Assembly (NCBI RefSeq): GCF_003991205.1
Contig: NZ_RXOZ01000015.1
Location: 1 to 39,697 of the forward strand
Reading direction: 5' to 3'
From: Georgenia sp. SYP-B2076
GTDB taxonomy: Bacteria > Actinomycetota > Actinomycetes > Actinomycetales > Actinomycetaceae
Length of the DNA: 39,697 bases
How positions within the stretch are numbered: the stretch's first letter is position 1; each line of letters begins with the position of its first letter. Positions 10,478-21,204 of the stretch are shown here, one piece after another. Made by a program: the position numbers and the translations under genes. The notes under the pieces are model-generated. The model saw only the letters and a list, made by a program, of their open reading frames with translations. It ran no database searches and was not told where the DNA came from.

Positions 10478-10679
10478 TCGGTGATGCTCGCCGTCGCTGG
10501 GAGACAGGCGCGACATTGCGCTACCGCGGGCGCGCGCCACCGCCGCGCCCGCAGTCGGCCTGGCAGGGGATCGCCCCCGTGCCAGGTGTCGTGCCGGTCG
10601 AGCTGGTCTCGGGCGGTCCGCGGACGCCGTCGTGCCGCTGACCGGCTGCGGGCCTACCCGACCGGGGGCGAGCCCACGC

Positions 10680-10784
10680 GGGATCAACCACTCCGCCCAC
10701 GACCTTGACGCGGACGCCATCCTGGACGCCGCGGCCCGCGCCCGGCCGCTGTGGCCGGACATGGGCGGCGCGGACACGTCCTGA
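10680..10784 (+). pseudogene. Possible 3' remnant of a plus-strand gene
   Basis: From GGG 10680 the frame reads GINHSAHDLDADAILDAAAR and on to a TGA at 10782-10784. Of the 33 codons from 10683, 32 end in G or C, and the composition (Asp/Ala/Leu, little Arg/Pro) is protein-like, unlike the frame further upstream. No start or full domain is found. I cannot assign a family. It could be the tail of a deleted gene or chance. Confidence 0.3.
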
Positions 10785-10793
10785 CGGCGAGGG

Positions 10794-11228
10794 TCAGACG
10801 GCCGGGAACCAGAGCCCGATCTCGCGGGCCGCGGACTCGGGCGAGTCCGAGCCGTGCACGAGGTTCTGCACAACGGCGGTGCCCCAGTCGCGGCCGAGGT
10901 CGCCGCGGATCGTGCCGGGCGCGGCCGCCGTGGGTTCCGTGGTGCCGGCCATGGAGCGGAAGCCCTCGATGACGCGCTGGCCCTCGAGGACGGCGGCGAC
11001 GACGGGCCCGGACATCATGAAGTCGACCAGCGGCTGGAAGAAGGGCTTTCCCTCGTGCTCGGCGTAGTGCTGGGCGAGGAGGTCGGTGTCCGCGGTACGC
11101 AGCTCGAGGGCGACGAGCCGGTAGCCCTTCGCCTCGATGCGCCGCAGGACCTCACCGGTGAGGTTACGGGCGACGGCGTCGGGCTTGACGAGGACGAGGG
11201 TGCGCTCGGTGGCGGCAGAAGAAGTCAC
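10794..11228 (-). CDS. ndk: Nucleoside diphosphate kinase
   Basis: Ndk transfers the gamma-phosphate from ATP to nucleoside diphosphates through a phosphohistidine. From GTG 11228 it has 144 residues. TLVLVKPDAV lies at 10-19 and the active-site block NLVHGSDSPESA has its histidine at 125. The PGTIRGD loop is present around 104-110. The GTG start is preferred because it puts the conserved strand at the usual distance; a longer frame to 11279 has no support. It is the last gene of the actinobacterial ileS-folC-DUF4233-ndk block and follows an intergenic repeat array of about 150 bp. Confidence 0.95.
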   Translation of the reverse strand: MTSSAATERTLVLVKPDAVARNLTGEVLRRIEAKGYRLVALELRTADTDLLAQHYAEHEGKPFFQPLVDFMMSGPVVAAVLEGQRVIEGFRSMAGTTEPTAAAPGTIRGDLGRDWGTAVVQNLVHGSDSPESAAREIGLWFPAV

Positions 11229-11269
11229 GTCGAGGCAGACTACCGGCCCCGCCCGCCCCCCATGCCGCC

Positions 11270-11419
11270 GACAGGTCAAGTCCTCGCAGCGCGGCGGGGG
11301 GCGGCCCCGTCAGGAGACGACCGCTCACGACCCAGCACTGCGAGGAGATGACCGGTCACGGCCCGGCAGCGCGAGGAGATGACCGCTCACGACCAGGCTA
11401 TGCGAGGACTTGACCTGTC
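11270..11419. repeat. 31-bp tandem array bounded by a 19-bp perfect inverted repeat
   Basis: Units begin at 11312, 11343, 11374 and 11405, an exact 31-bp period, each starting AGGA and followed by an imperfect palindrome: CGACCGCTCA, TGACCGGTCA (a perfect 10-bp palindrome in unit 2), TGACCGCTCA and TGACCTGTCA. The outer edges, GACAGGTCAAGTCCTCGCA (11270-11288) and TGCGAGGACTTGACCTGTC (11401-11419), are exact reverse complements, so an inverted copy caps the array. It fills most of the 212-bp gap between the DUF4233 gene and ndk. Nothing codes across it. A protein-binding array or a REP-like family are both possible. Confidence 0.85.
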
Positions 11420-11440
11420 ACGCCCTCAACGGGGGGCGGG

Positions 11441-11932
11441 TCAGGGCGAGCCCGTCGAGCTGCGGTGGTGCTCGACCTCGGCGAGGTAGCGCTCCTGGCG
11501 TTCGACGTCGATGCGCCCGCCCACCCGCATCGCGGCGATCCACAGGATCGCGAAGATGGCGCCCACGGCGTACATCATGGGCACGACCGCCCCGGAGGCG
11601 ATGAGCAGCACCTGGACGGCGGAGCCGATGATGTAGCCGACGGGGCCCCGGCGCAGCAGGGCGGCCGCGAGCGCACAGAGCACCATCGCGCCCCCGCCGA
11701 CGCCCCACACCACGCCGAGGTCGGCCAGGCGCAGGCCGTGCCCGACGAGGGTGGCGAAGAGGATGATGAGGATCTCGCTGACCAGGACGGACATGGCGAA
11801 CATCACTCGCGCCGAGCCCGGGCGGCGCGGCGCCCCCGCCCCGTCGTCCGTCCGCGGTGCGGACCCGCCGTGGCCGGGCCCCCGGGAGGGCGCGCGGTCG
11901 CCGGCGTCTGGTGCGGGAGGTGTGGTGCTCAC
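11441..11932 (-). CDS. DUF4233 family membrane protein
   Basis: It has 163 residues from GTG 11932. The first 40 residues are Pro/Gly/Ala-rich and disordered, followed by about four hydrophobic helices between residues 44 and 140 and a charged tail (RIDVERQERYLAEVEHH). This architecture and the place beside ndk match the actinobacterial DUF4233 family, normally found directly after folC. Here the dhaKLM genes lie between folC and this gene, which starts 28 nt after dhaM. Function unknown. Confidence 0.8.
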   Translation of the reverse strand: MSTTPPAPDAGDRAPSRGPGHGGSAPRTDDGAGAPRRPGSARVMFAMSVLVSEILIILFATLVGHGLRLADLGVVWGVGGGAMVLCALAAALLRRGPVGYIIGSAVQVLLIASGAVVPMMYAVGAIFAILWIAAMRVGGRIDVERQERYLAEVEHHRSSTGSP

Positions 11933-11960
11933 GCCCGCCAGGCTAACCGCTCGGCGCGGG

Positions 11961-12788
11961 CTACTCCTCGCCGAAGCCCTCGTCGACCGCCCTGGCCACC
12001 GCGTCCAAAGCCACCTCGGCCTGCTCGCCTCCCGCGCGCACCCGCATCTGGTCGCCCATCTCGAGCCCGAGACCCATGAGGGCGAGCACGCTGGTGGCGT
12101 CGACGTCGTTGACGGTCACCTCGGCGTCGAAGCCGGAGACGAGCCGGGCCAGCAGCGCCGCGGGCCGGGCGTGCAGGCCCACCTTGTTCCGCAGCGTGAG
12201 GACGCGGGCGACGACCTCGCCCTCGGAGCGGTTGCCCGCCCCGCCCGCGGTGGCCGTGGCCGTGGCACTGCTCGCCGCCCCCGCGCCACCGTGCTCGCCG
12301 CCGTTCTGGCCGGCGCCGCCCTGGCCGGCGCCGAAGCTCCGCGCGGCCTCCGCGACGGTCCGGGCCACCGCGCGGACGTCGGCGCCCCCCTGGGCGGCGA
12401 CCGCCCCCGCGACAGCGCCCTCGACGAGCGGCCCGTCGGCGAGGACGACGACGTCGCGCCGGTCGTCGTCGAGCATCTCGAGGACGGACTCGGCCGTCAT
12501 CGTGGCCGAGCCGAGGTCGGTGAGCACCACCACCCCCGAGACCGACGGCTCGCCGAGCAGCGCGGTGACGGCCGCCTCGACCTTCTCGAAGCTGGTGCCC
12601 ACACCGCCGCCGTCGGTGCCGCCGGCGGCGCGCAGCAGCACGTCCGGCGCCATCTGGGCCGCCACCTCCACCACGCCGTCGGCGAGGCGGGCGGAGTGGG
12701 AGACGATGACCAGTCCGGCGCGCGCCGCCCCCGCGCCGGTCCCGTCGGCAGCGCCAGGCGCGCCGGCGGGGCCGGGCGGGGCGCTCAC
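11961..12788 (-). CDS. dhaM: PTS-linked dihydroxyacetone kinase phosphotransfer subunit DhaM (EIIA-HPr fusion)
   Basis: DhaM relays phosphate from the PEP phosphotransferase system to the ADP held by DhaL. It has 275 residues from GTG 12788, which overlaps the dhaL stop by 4 nt. Domain 1 is mannose-EIIA-like with its histidine at 31 (VIVSHSARLADGV). A Gly/Ala-rich linker (about 155-190) leads to an HPr domain with NKVGLHARPA and phosphoacceptor histidine near 206. The EI-like third domain of the E. coli protein is absent, so general Enzyme I must supply phosphate. The start is set by the overlap; the frame reads further upstream only as a shadow of dhaL. Confidence 0.9.
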   Translation of the reverse strand: MSAPPGPAGAPGAADGTGAGAARAGLVIVSHSARLADGVVEVAAQMAPDVLLRAAGGTDGGGVGTSFEKVEAAVTALLGEPSVSGVVVLTDLGSATMTAESVLEMLDDDRRDVVVLADGPLVEGAVAGAVAAQGGADVRAVARTVAEAARSFGAGQGGAGQNGGEHGGAGAASSATATATAGGAGNRSEGEVVARVLTLRNKVGLHARPAALLARLVSGFDAEVTVNDVDATSVLALMGLGLEMGDQMRVRAGGEQAEVALDAVARAVDEGFGEE

Positions 12789-13423
12789 GCCGCCGCCTCG
12801 GCCGCCTCGGCCGCGGCCACGAGGAGCAGCGCCGAGGACTCCGCGCCCGGGTCGCGGTGGCCGGCCGACCGCTCCCCGAGGTAGCTGGCGCGCCCCTTGG
12901 TCGCCGTCATCGGGATGGTCGCCTCGGAGCCGGCGACGGCCGCGTCGGCGGCCGCCCGCAGGGCCTCCACCGCGCTGCGACCCGCCTCGGCCGCCTCGCG
13001 GGCCGCGGCCGCCGCCGGGGTCCACGCGTCGACCATCGTCTTCTCACCGGGCTCGGCCTTGCCCCGGGCCTTGATGCCCTGCAGCCCGGCCTCCAGGACC
13101 GCGGCGACCCCGGCGGCGTCCAGCTCGCCGTCGGCGGCCTTCGCCCCCCGCAGGAACGCCGTGCCGTACAACGGTCCCGCCGCGCCGCCGACCGTCGACA
13201 TCAGCGTGGTGGCGACGGTCTTGAGCACCTCCCCCGCGTCGGCCGGGCGCGCGCCCGCCAGCTTGGCCGCCACTGCGGTGAACCCCCGGTCGAGGTTCTC
13301 GCCGTGGTCACCGTCCCCGATGGCGCGGTCGAGCTCGATCAGCTCGATCCGGTGGTCGGAGACCACCTTGACCGCCCTCGTCATCCAGTCCAGCGCCCAG
13401 TCGGTCCCCAGCGTGGTGCCCAT
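12785..13423 (-). CDS. dhaL: Dihydroxyacetone kinase ADP-binding subunit DhaL
   Basis: DhaL holds ADP as a bound coenzyme, receives phosphate from DhaM and passes it to dihydroxyacetone on DhaK. From ATG 13423 it has 212 residues. The Mg-binding aspartates are in LDRAIGDGDHG (32, 37, 39). Further typical segments are TLMSTVGGAAGPLYGTAF and the C-terminal MTATKGRASYLGERSAGHRDPG. A GGGAG site lies about 10 nt before ATG. A longer frame to 13510 exists but lacks conserved residues. It is coupled to dhaM by GTGA and is 41 nt after dhaK. Confidence 0.95.
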   Translation of the reverse strand: MGTTLGTDWALDWMTRAVKVVSDHRIELIELDRAIGDGDHGENLDRGFTAVAAKLAGARPADAGEVLKTVATTLMSTVGGAAGPLYGTAFLRGAKAADGELDAAGVAAVLEAGLQGIKARGKAEPGEKTMVDAWTPAAAAAREAAEAGRSAVEALRAAADAAVAGSEATIPMTATKGRASYLGERSAGHRDPGAESSALLLVAAAEAAEAAA

Positions 13424-13464
13424 GCGTTGTGTTCTCCCTTGTTCTTCCCGGTCCGCGGACCGGC

Positions 13465-14466
<1,002 letters not shown>

Positions 14467-14550
14467 GACGTGCTCCTTTGCGTGGTCGCGGCCGGCCCGC
14501 TCAGGGCCACGGTCCCCATCCTGGCCCCTCCCACCCACATGCGGCTACGT

Positions 14551-14607
14551 GTTCCGTGACCAGAGCGCCGAATCCGTCGCCGCAGGTCGGCGACCTGGTC
14601 ACGGAAC
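14551..14607. repeat. Nested inverted repeat between folC and dhaK
   Basis: GTTCCGTGACCAG (14551-14563) and CTGGTCACGGAAC (14595-14607) are perfect complements 31 nt apart. Inside, GTCGCCG (14576-14582) and CGGCGAC (14588-14594) form a second stem with a CAGGT loop that abuts the outer arm. It lies 20 bp before the folC stop-side end and 85 bp before the dhaK start, so it may terminate folC-distal transcripts or be an intergenic palindromic element. Confidence 0.65.
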
Positions 14608-14626
14608 GCAGCCGGGGCGGGGCGCC

Positions 14627-16261
14627 TCAGGAGCGGCCCATCAGCGCCCGCACCTCCGCGGCCAGGATCACCGACCCAGCCACCAGCACGCCGGTGGTGG
14701 TCACCACCTCATCCGGGTCGCGCTCCGCGAGCGTGACGGCCCGGTCGATGGCGTCGTCGAGGCGCTCGGCCACGTGCACGCGGTCCTCGCCGAAGACGTC
14801 GACGGCGACCTCCGCCAGCTCCTCGACGTCCATGGCCCGGTCCGTCGTCGCCCGGGTGACGACGATCTCGGCCAGCAGCGGCTCCAGGCCGGAGAGGATG
14901 CCCTCGACGTCCTTGTCCGCCATGATCCCGACGACACCGACGAGGTGGGAGAAGCCGAACGCCTCCTCCACCGCCGCCCGCAGCGCGTCGATGCCGGCGG
15001 GGTTGTGCGCAGCGTCCACGAGGATCGTGGGGCTGCGGCGCACGACCTCGAGGCGGCCGGGCGAGTCCACGTTGGCGAACGCCTGCTCGACGACGCCGCC
15101 GTCCAGGGCGCCGCCGCCGAAGAAGGCCTCCACGGCCGCGAGCGCGAGCAGGGCGTTGTGGGCCTGGTGCACGCCGTGCAGGGGCAGGAACACGTCGGCG
15201 TAGACGCCCGCGGCGGTGCGCAGGGTGAGCATCTGCCCGCCCACGCCGAGCTGGCGGTCGAGGATCGCGAGGTCGTCGCCGTCGCGCAGCAGCCGCGCGC
15301 CGTGCTGGGCGGCCGCGGACATGATGATCCCGGCGACGTCCTCCTCCTGCTCGGCGGAGACCACGGTGGAGCCGTCCGTGATGATGCCGACCTTCTCGTT
15401 CGCGATCTGCGTGAGCTCGTAGCCCAGCCAGCGCTCGTGGTCGCGGTCGATCCGGGTGAGCACCTCCACGGTGCCGTCGGCGACGTTGGTCGCGTCCCAG
15501 CGGCCGCCCATCCCCACCTCGACGACGGCGACGTCGACGGGGGCGTCGGCGAACGCGGCGTAGGCCATGACGGTGAAGACCTCGAAGAAGCTCAGCCTGG
15601 GCTTGCCCTCCGCCTGCGAGCGCTCGTCCACCATGGCGATGTAGGGGGCGACGTCCTGCCAGGTGGCGACGAACGCCTCGGGGGCGATCGGGTCGCCGTC
15701 CAGGGCGATGCGCTCACGGACCGTGTGCAGGTGCGGGGAGGTGAAGCGCCCGGTGTGCAGGCCCTTCTCCCGCAGCAGCCGCTCGATCATGCGGGCCGTG
15801 GAGGTCTTCCCGTTCGTGCCCGTCAGGTGGACGACGGGGTAGGCGCGGTGCGGCGCGCCGAGCAGGTCGAGCACGGCCTCGACCCGTTCGAGGCTGGGCT
15901 GGACGTCGTGCTCGGGCGCGCGGGTGAGGATGTCGAGGTAGATCTGCCGGACCTCCTCCTCGGCCTTGGCGTGCGCGACGGCGGCGGCGTGGCTCTCCTC
16001 GCCGGGTGCGTCGTCCTCGCCGCGGACCTCGTCGGCGACGCGCGGGTCGGGACCGGCGATGAGCGCGGAGGACAGCAGGGCGCGCAGGCCCGTCTCCGCC
16101 TCCTCCCGCTCGTCCTCGGCCGCCTCGGCGGCGGCGTCGGCCGCGTCCGCGGCGGCGCCCTCGGGGGCGTCGGCGGCGGCCATGAGAGCCTCGATCCGCT
16201 CCCGGGCCTCGCGCTCGGCCTCCTCGGGGTTGCGGTGCCCGTCCCCGGTGTGCTCGCTCAT
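14627..16261 (-). CDS. folC: Bifunctional folylpolyglutamate synthase / dihydrofolate synthase
   Basis: FolC adds glutamate to dihydropteroate and to folates. It has 544 residues from ATG 16261, whose A is shared with the ileS stop (TGATG). The Mur-ligase-type P-loop TGTNGKTS is at 147-154, followed by TSPHLHTVRERI, EVGMGGRWDATN and the DAAHNPAG motif of the C-terminal domain. The catalytic core begins only near residue 105. The first 100 residues are acidic and Ala/Glu-rich, probably a disordered or helical extension, making the protein about 100 residues longer than usual. A shorter start inside would lose coupling to ileS, so the long form is kept. Confidence 0.93.
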   Translation of the reverse strand: MSEHTGDGHRNPEEAEREARERIEALMAAADAPEGAAADAADAAAEAAEDEREEAETGLRALLSSALIAGPDPRVADEVRGEDDAPGEESHAAAVAHAKAEEEVRQIYLDILTRAPEHDVQPSLERVEAVLDLLGAPHRAYPVVHLTGTNGKTSTARMIERLLREKGLHTGRFTSPHLHTVRERIALDGDPIAPEAFVATWQDVAPYIAMVDERSQAEGKPRLSFFEVFTVMAYAAFADAPVDVAVVEVGMGGRWDATNVADGTVEVLTRIDRDHERWLGYELTQIANEKVGIITDGSTVVSAEQEEDVAGIIMSAAAQHGARLLRDGDDLAILDRQLGVGGQMLTLRTAAGVYADVFLPLHGVHQAHNALLALAAVEAFFGGGALDGGVVEQAFANVDSPGRLEVVRRSPTILVDAAHNPAGIDALRAAVEEAFGFSHLVGVVGIMADKDVEGILSGLEPLLAEIVVTRATTDRAMDVEELAEVAVDVFGEDRVHVAERLDDAIDRAVTLAERDPDEVVTTTGVLVAGSVILAAEVRALMGRS

Positions 16262-19200
16262 CACGCCTCCATCTTCGCGACCGTGGCCCGGGGCCCGTCC
16301 ACCGCGCCGGGCGCGACGCTCAGCTCGAGCGCGAGGGTCTCGCTCGCGATGAGGTCGCGGTGGGTCTGGACCGCGGCCACCTTGTCCGCCGGGACCACGA
16401 GGTCGAGGCGGATGCGGTCGGCCACGTACAGCCCGGCCGCCTTGCGCTCGTCCTGGACGGCGCGGACGACGTCACGGGCGTAGCCCTCGGCGGCGAGCTC
16501 GTCGTCGACGGCGATGTCCAGGACCACGAACCCGCCGCCGGGCAGCACGGCGGCCACGCTGGTCCCGCCCTCCCGGTCCTCGACCTCGGTGGTGAGGGTG
16601 AACTCGCCCTCCCGCAGCTCGATGCCGTCGACGAGGACGCCCAGGGCGCCGTCGCCGCCGTCCTGCTGCTCCCAGAAGCCCTCGCGGGCCGCCTTGATCG
16701 CGCGCTGGACGTCCTTGCCGAGGCGGGGGCCGGCCGCGCGGGCGTTGACGGTGAGCCGGGTGACGACGCCGAACTGCTCGGCGGCGCCGTCGGCCAGGGC
16801 GCGCACGTCGACGGCCTTGACGTTGACCTCCGCGGCGACCAGGTCGGCGAACGGGCGCAGCGCGTCCGGGGCGTCGACCACGACGGTGAGGGTGCGCAGC
16901 GGCTGGCGCACCCGCTGGGAGCTCGCCTTGCGCAGGCCCAGGGTTGCGGAGACGACGTCGCGGACCTGGTCCATCGCCGCGACGAGCGCGTCGGCCGCCA
17001 CCGTCTCCGGCAGCTCGGGCCAGTCGGTCAGGTGGACGCTGCGCCCGCCCGTCAGGCCGCGCCAGATCTCCTCGCTCACCAGCGGCGCGAGCGGCGCCAT
17101 GACGCGGGTGAGGACCTCCAGGGCGGTGTAGAGGGTGTTGAACGCGCCGGTGTCCTCGGCCCAGAACCGGTCGCGGGAGGTGCGCACGTACCAGTTGGTC
17201 AGCACGTCCAGGTGGTCGCGGACGGACTGGACGGCGCCGGGCACGTCGTACGTCTCGAGCTGGTGGCGCACCGTGGCGGCCAGGTCGCGGGTGCGGGCGA
17301 GCAGGTAGCGGTCCATGACGTGCAGGCCGGCCACCTCCGCGGCGTCGTCCATGGCGACCGGCCGGGCGAGGTAGCCCCGGCCGCCGTCCAGGGTGCCGGA
17401 GTACAGCGCGAAGAAGTACCAGGTGTTCCACAGCGGCAGGAGGACCTGGCGGACGTTCTCCCGGATGCCCTCCTCGGTCACGATGAGGTTCCCGCCGCGC
17501 ACCACGGGCGAGCCCATGAGGAACAGGCGCATGGCGTCCGCGCCGTCGCGGTCGAAGACCTCGTTGACGTCAGGGTAGTTGCGCAGCGACTTGCTCATCT
17601 TGCGCCCGTCGGAGCCGAGCACGATGCCGTGGGAGACGGCGGTGTGGAACGCGGGCCGGTCGAACAGGGCGGTGGCGAGCACGTGCAGCAGGTAGAACCA
17701 GCCGCGGGTCTGCCCGATGTACTCCACGATGAAGTCGCCCGGGTAGTGGTGGTCGAACCACTCACGGTTCTCGAACGGGTAGTGCACCTGCGCGTAGGGC
17801 ATGGACCCGGAGTCGAACCACACGTCGAGGATGTCCGGGATGCGTCGCATGGTGGACGCGCCCGTCGGGTCGTCCGGGTTGGGGCGGGTCAGCTCGTCGA
17901 TGTAGGGGCGGTGCAGGTTCGGCTCGCCGTCGGGCCCGACCGGCAGGCGGCCGAAGTCGGCCTCGAGCTCGGCGAGGGAGCCGTAGACGTCGGTGCGCGG
18001 GTGCGCCGGGTCGTCCGAGACCCACACCGGGATGGGGGTGCCCCAGTACCGGTTGCGGGAGATGGACCAGTCGCGGGCGCCGGCGAGCCAGTGGCCGAAC
18101 TGGCCGTCCTTGATGTGCTCGGGGACCCAGGTGATGTCCTGGTTGAGCTCGACCATGCGGTCGCGGAACTCGGTGACACGCACGAACCAGCTCGTCACCG
18201 CCTTGTAGATCAGCGGCTGGCGGCAGCGCCAGCAGTGCGGGTAGGAGTGGTCGTAGGTCTCCTGGCGCACCAGCACTGCACGCTCGGCCTCGGGGCGGCG
18301 GGCCAGCGGGCCCGAGCCGTGCTTGAGGTCGGCGATGATCGCCTTGTTCGCCTCGAACACCTGCGTCCCGGCGTAGTCGGGCACCTCGGTGGTGAACGCG
18401 CCGCCGGCGTCCACGGGGACCACGGTGCCGATGTCGTTGGCCTGGCACACGGCCATGTCGTCCTCACCGAAGGCCGGCGCCTGATGGACCAGGCCGGTGC
18501 CGTCCTCGGTGGTGACGTAGTCGGCGGCCACCACCTGCCAGGCGTTCGGGCCCGGCGCCTCGGTGTCGGGGCGGCCGACGAAGTAGTCGAAGATCGGGGC
18601 GTAGCGGCGGCCCACGAGCTCCGTCCCGCCCAGGCGCGCGAGGACCTCGGGCTCCTCGCCGAGCTCGCGGGCGTAGGCGTGCAGGCGCGCCGCCGCGAGG
18701 ATGACCTTCTGCCCTGCCAGGGCACCCTCGCCGGGCGCGACCACGACGTACTCGATGTCGGGGCCGACGGCGACGGCCAGGTTCGACGGCAGGGTCCAGG
18801 GCGTCGTCGTCCAGATCAGCGCGAGCTCGCCCGTCTCCAGGCGCACGCCGACGGTGACGGAGGGGTCCTGGCGCATCTGGTAGACGTCGTCGTCCATGCG
18901 CAGCTCGTGGTTGGACAGCGGGGTCTGGTCGTTCCAGCAGTACGGCAGCACCCGGTAGCCCTCGTAGGCCAGGCCCTTGTCGTAGAGCTGCTTGAAGGCC
19001 CAGATGACCGACTCCATGAAGGTGGGGTCGAGGGTCTTGTAGTCGTGGTCGAAGTCGACCCAGCGGGCCTGGCGGGTGACGTAGTCGCGCCACTCCTGGG
19101 TGTAGCGCAGCACCGAGTCGCGGCAGGCCTTGTTGAAGGCCTCGATGCCCATCTCGTCGATCTGCGACTTGTCGGTGATGCCCAGGATCCGCTCGGCCTC

Positions 19201-19527
19201 GAGCTCGGCGGGCAGTCCGTGGGTGTCCCACCCGAAGCGGCGCTCCACGCGGTGGCCCAGCTGCGTCTGGAAACGGCCGACGACGTCCTTGACGTACCCG
19301 GTGAGCAGGTGGCCGTAGTGCGGCAGGCCGTTGGCGAACGGGGGGCCGTCGTAGAAGACGAACTCGTTCTCGCCGTTCTCGCCGGCGGGCCGGTTGTCGA
19401 TCGAGGCCTGGAAGGTGCTGTCACGCTCCCAGTAGGCCAGCACCTCCCCCTCGAGCGCGGGGAAGCTCGGCGAGGCGTCCACCTCGGCGCCGGGTCGGTG
19501 CAGGGGGTAGCGCGGCTGGTCAGGCAA
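16261..19527 (-). CDS. ileS: Isoleucyl-tRNA synthetase
   Basis: Class I synthetase charging tRNA-Ile. It has 1088 residues, beginning at TTG 19527 ([12 protein letters not shown] follows) with GAGGAG just upstream. The HIGH-type motif is PHYGH within [19 protein letters not shown] near residue 60-75, and KMSKS is in [14 protein letters not shown]. The CP1 editing domain lies between them, with a long C-terminal anticodon-binding part. This is the longer eukaryote-like/actinobacterial type. A T-box leader with an Ile AUC specifier precedes it, so it should respond to uncharged tRNA-Ile. Its stop overlaps folC. Confidence 0.97.
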   Translation of the reverse strand: MPDQPRYPLHRPGAEVDASPSFPALEGEVLAYWERDSTFQASIDNRPAGENGENEFVFYDGPPFANGLPHYGHLLTGYVKDVVGRFQTQLGHRVERRFGWDTHGLPAELEAERILGITDKSQIDEMGIEAFNKACRDSVLRYTQEWRDYVTRQARWVDFDHDYKTLDPTFMESVIWAFKQLYDKGLAYEGYRVLPYCWNDQTPLSNHELRMDDDVYQMRQDPSVTVGVRLETGELALIWTTTPWTLPSNLAVAVGPDIEYVVVAPGEGALAGQKVILAAARLHAYARELGEEPEVLARLGGTELVGRRYAPIFDYFVGRPDTEAPGPNAWQVVAADYVTTEDGTGLVHQAPAFGEDDMAVCQANDIGTVVPVDAGGAFTTEVPDYAGTQVFEANKAIIADLKHGSGPLARRPEAERAVLVRQETYDHSYPHCWRCRQPLIYKAVTSWFVRVTEFRDRMVELNQDITWVPEHIKDGQFGHWLAGARDWSISRNRYWGTPIPVWVSDDPAHPRTDVYGSLAELEADFGRLPVGPDGEPNLHRPYIDELTRPNPDDPTGASTMRRIPDILDVWFDSGSMPYAQVHYPFENREWFDHHYPGDFIVEYIGQTRGWFYLLHVLATALFDRPAFHTAVSHGIVLGSDGRKMSKSLRNYPDVNEVFDRDGADAMRLFLMGSPVVRGGNLIVTEEGIRENVRQVLLPLWNTWYFFALYSGTLDGGRGYLARPVAMDDAAEVAGLHVMDRYLLARTRDLAATVRHQLETYDVPGAVQSVRDHLDVLTNWYVRTSRDRFWAEDTGAFNTLYTALEVLTRVMAPLAPLVSEEIWRGLTGGRSVHLTDWPELPETVAADALVAAMDQVRDVVSATLGLRKASSQRVRQPLRTLTVVVDAPDALRPFADLVAAEVNVKAVDVRALADGAAEQFGVVTRLTVNARAAGPRLGKDVQRAIKAAREGFWEQQDGGDGALGVLVDGIELREGEFTLTTEVEDREGGTSVAAVLPGGGFVVLDIAVDDELAAEGYARDVVRAVQDERKAAGLYVADRIRLDLVVPADKVAAVQTHRDLIASETLALELSVAPGAVDGPRATVAKMEA

Positions 19528-19562
19528 TGGTGCTCCTCGGTCGGTGCGGCGGTGCGTGCACT

Positions 19563-19770
19563 ACGTGCGAGGACGACCCTGCTGCGCGGACGGGCCGCGC
19601 GGCGCGGTGCCGCGGTACCACCTCGCTTGCCGCGCCACCCGTGCCAGGCACGGCGGGCGTGACCGCTCGAGCGGCTGTGACGGGCCTACCCGTCCGGTTC
19701 TACTGGGGGCCCGGGGAGCCGTGCCCTGTTCTTCCGGAGGCTCGCCGGTGATGGCCGGGTCGACGCCTGT
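19563..19770 (-). promoter_or_regulatory. T-box riboswitch (actinobacterial ileS type)
   Basis: On the minus strand the T-box AGGTGGTACCGCG lies at 19623-19611. About 130 nt upstream is GGCCATCACCGGCGAGCC followed by CTCCGGAAGAAC, matching the ultrashort Stem I of actinobacterial ileS T-boxes. ATC (19752-19750) would be the specifier read by the tRNA-Ile anticodon. No U-tract terminator follows. Instead TCCTCG downstream of the T-box (about 19569-19574) can pair with the CGAGGA of the ileS ribosome site, while CGAGG next to the T-box could compete for it. Translational control by Shine-Dalgarno masking, as known for this class, is therefore likely; the pairing scheme is my inference. Confidence 0.85.
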
Positions 19771-19779
19771 GCGAGCAGT

Positions 19780-21203
<1,424 letters not shown>

Positions 21204-21204
<1 letters not shown>

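Larger units (their letters stand above)
10315..10793. other. 479-bp intergenic region between the Nramp-like gene and ndk
   Basis: No convincing intact gene. The Nramp-proximal half is relatively A/T-rich for this genome and should hold its promoter and a 10-bp-spaced repeat (10461-10477). The ndk-proximal end holds a plus-strand coding-like remnant (10680-10784). A 179-codon minus frame crosses most of it but is Arg/Pro/Ser-rich without domain character. Confidence 0.6.

Noticed and set aside
10334-10873. 179-codon minus-strand frame upstream of the Nramp-like gene
   Set aside because: It is Arg/Pro/Ser-rich, overlaps the end of ndk and the regulatory repeats, and shows no domain or strong ribosome site.
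11270-11419. CRISPR array
   Set aside because: The period is regular but units abut with no unique spacers, there are only four units, and no cas genes are near.
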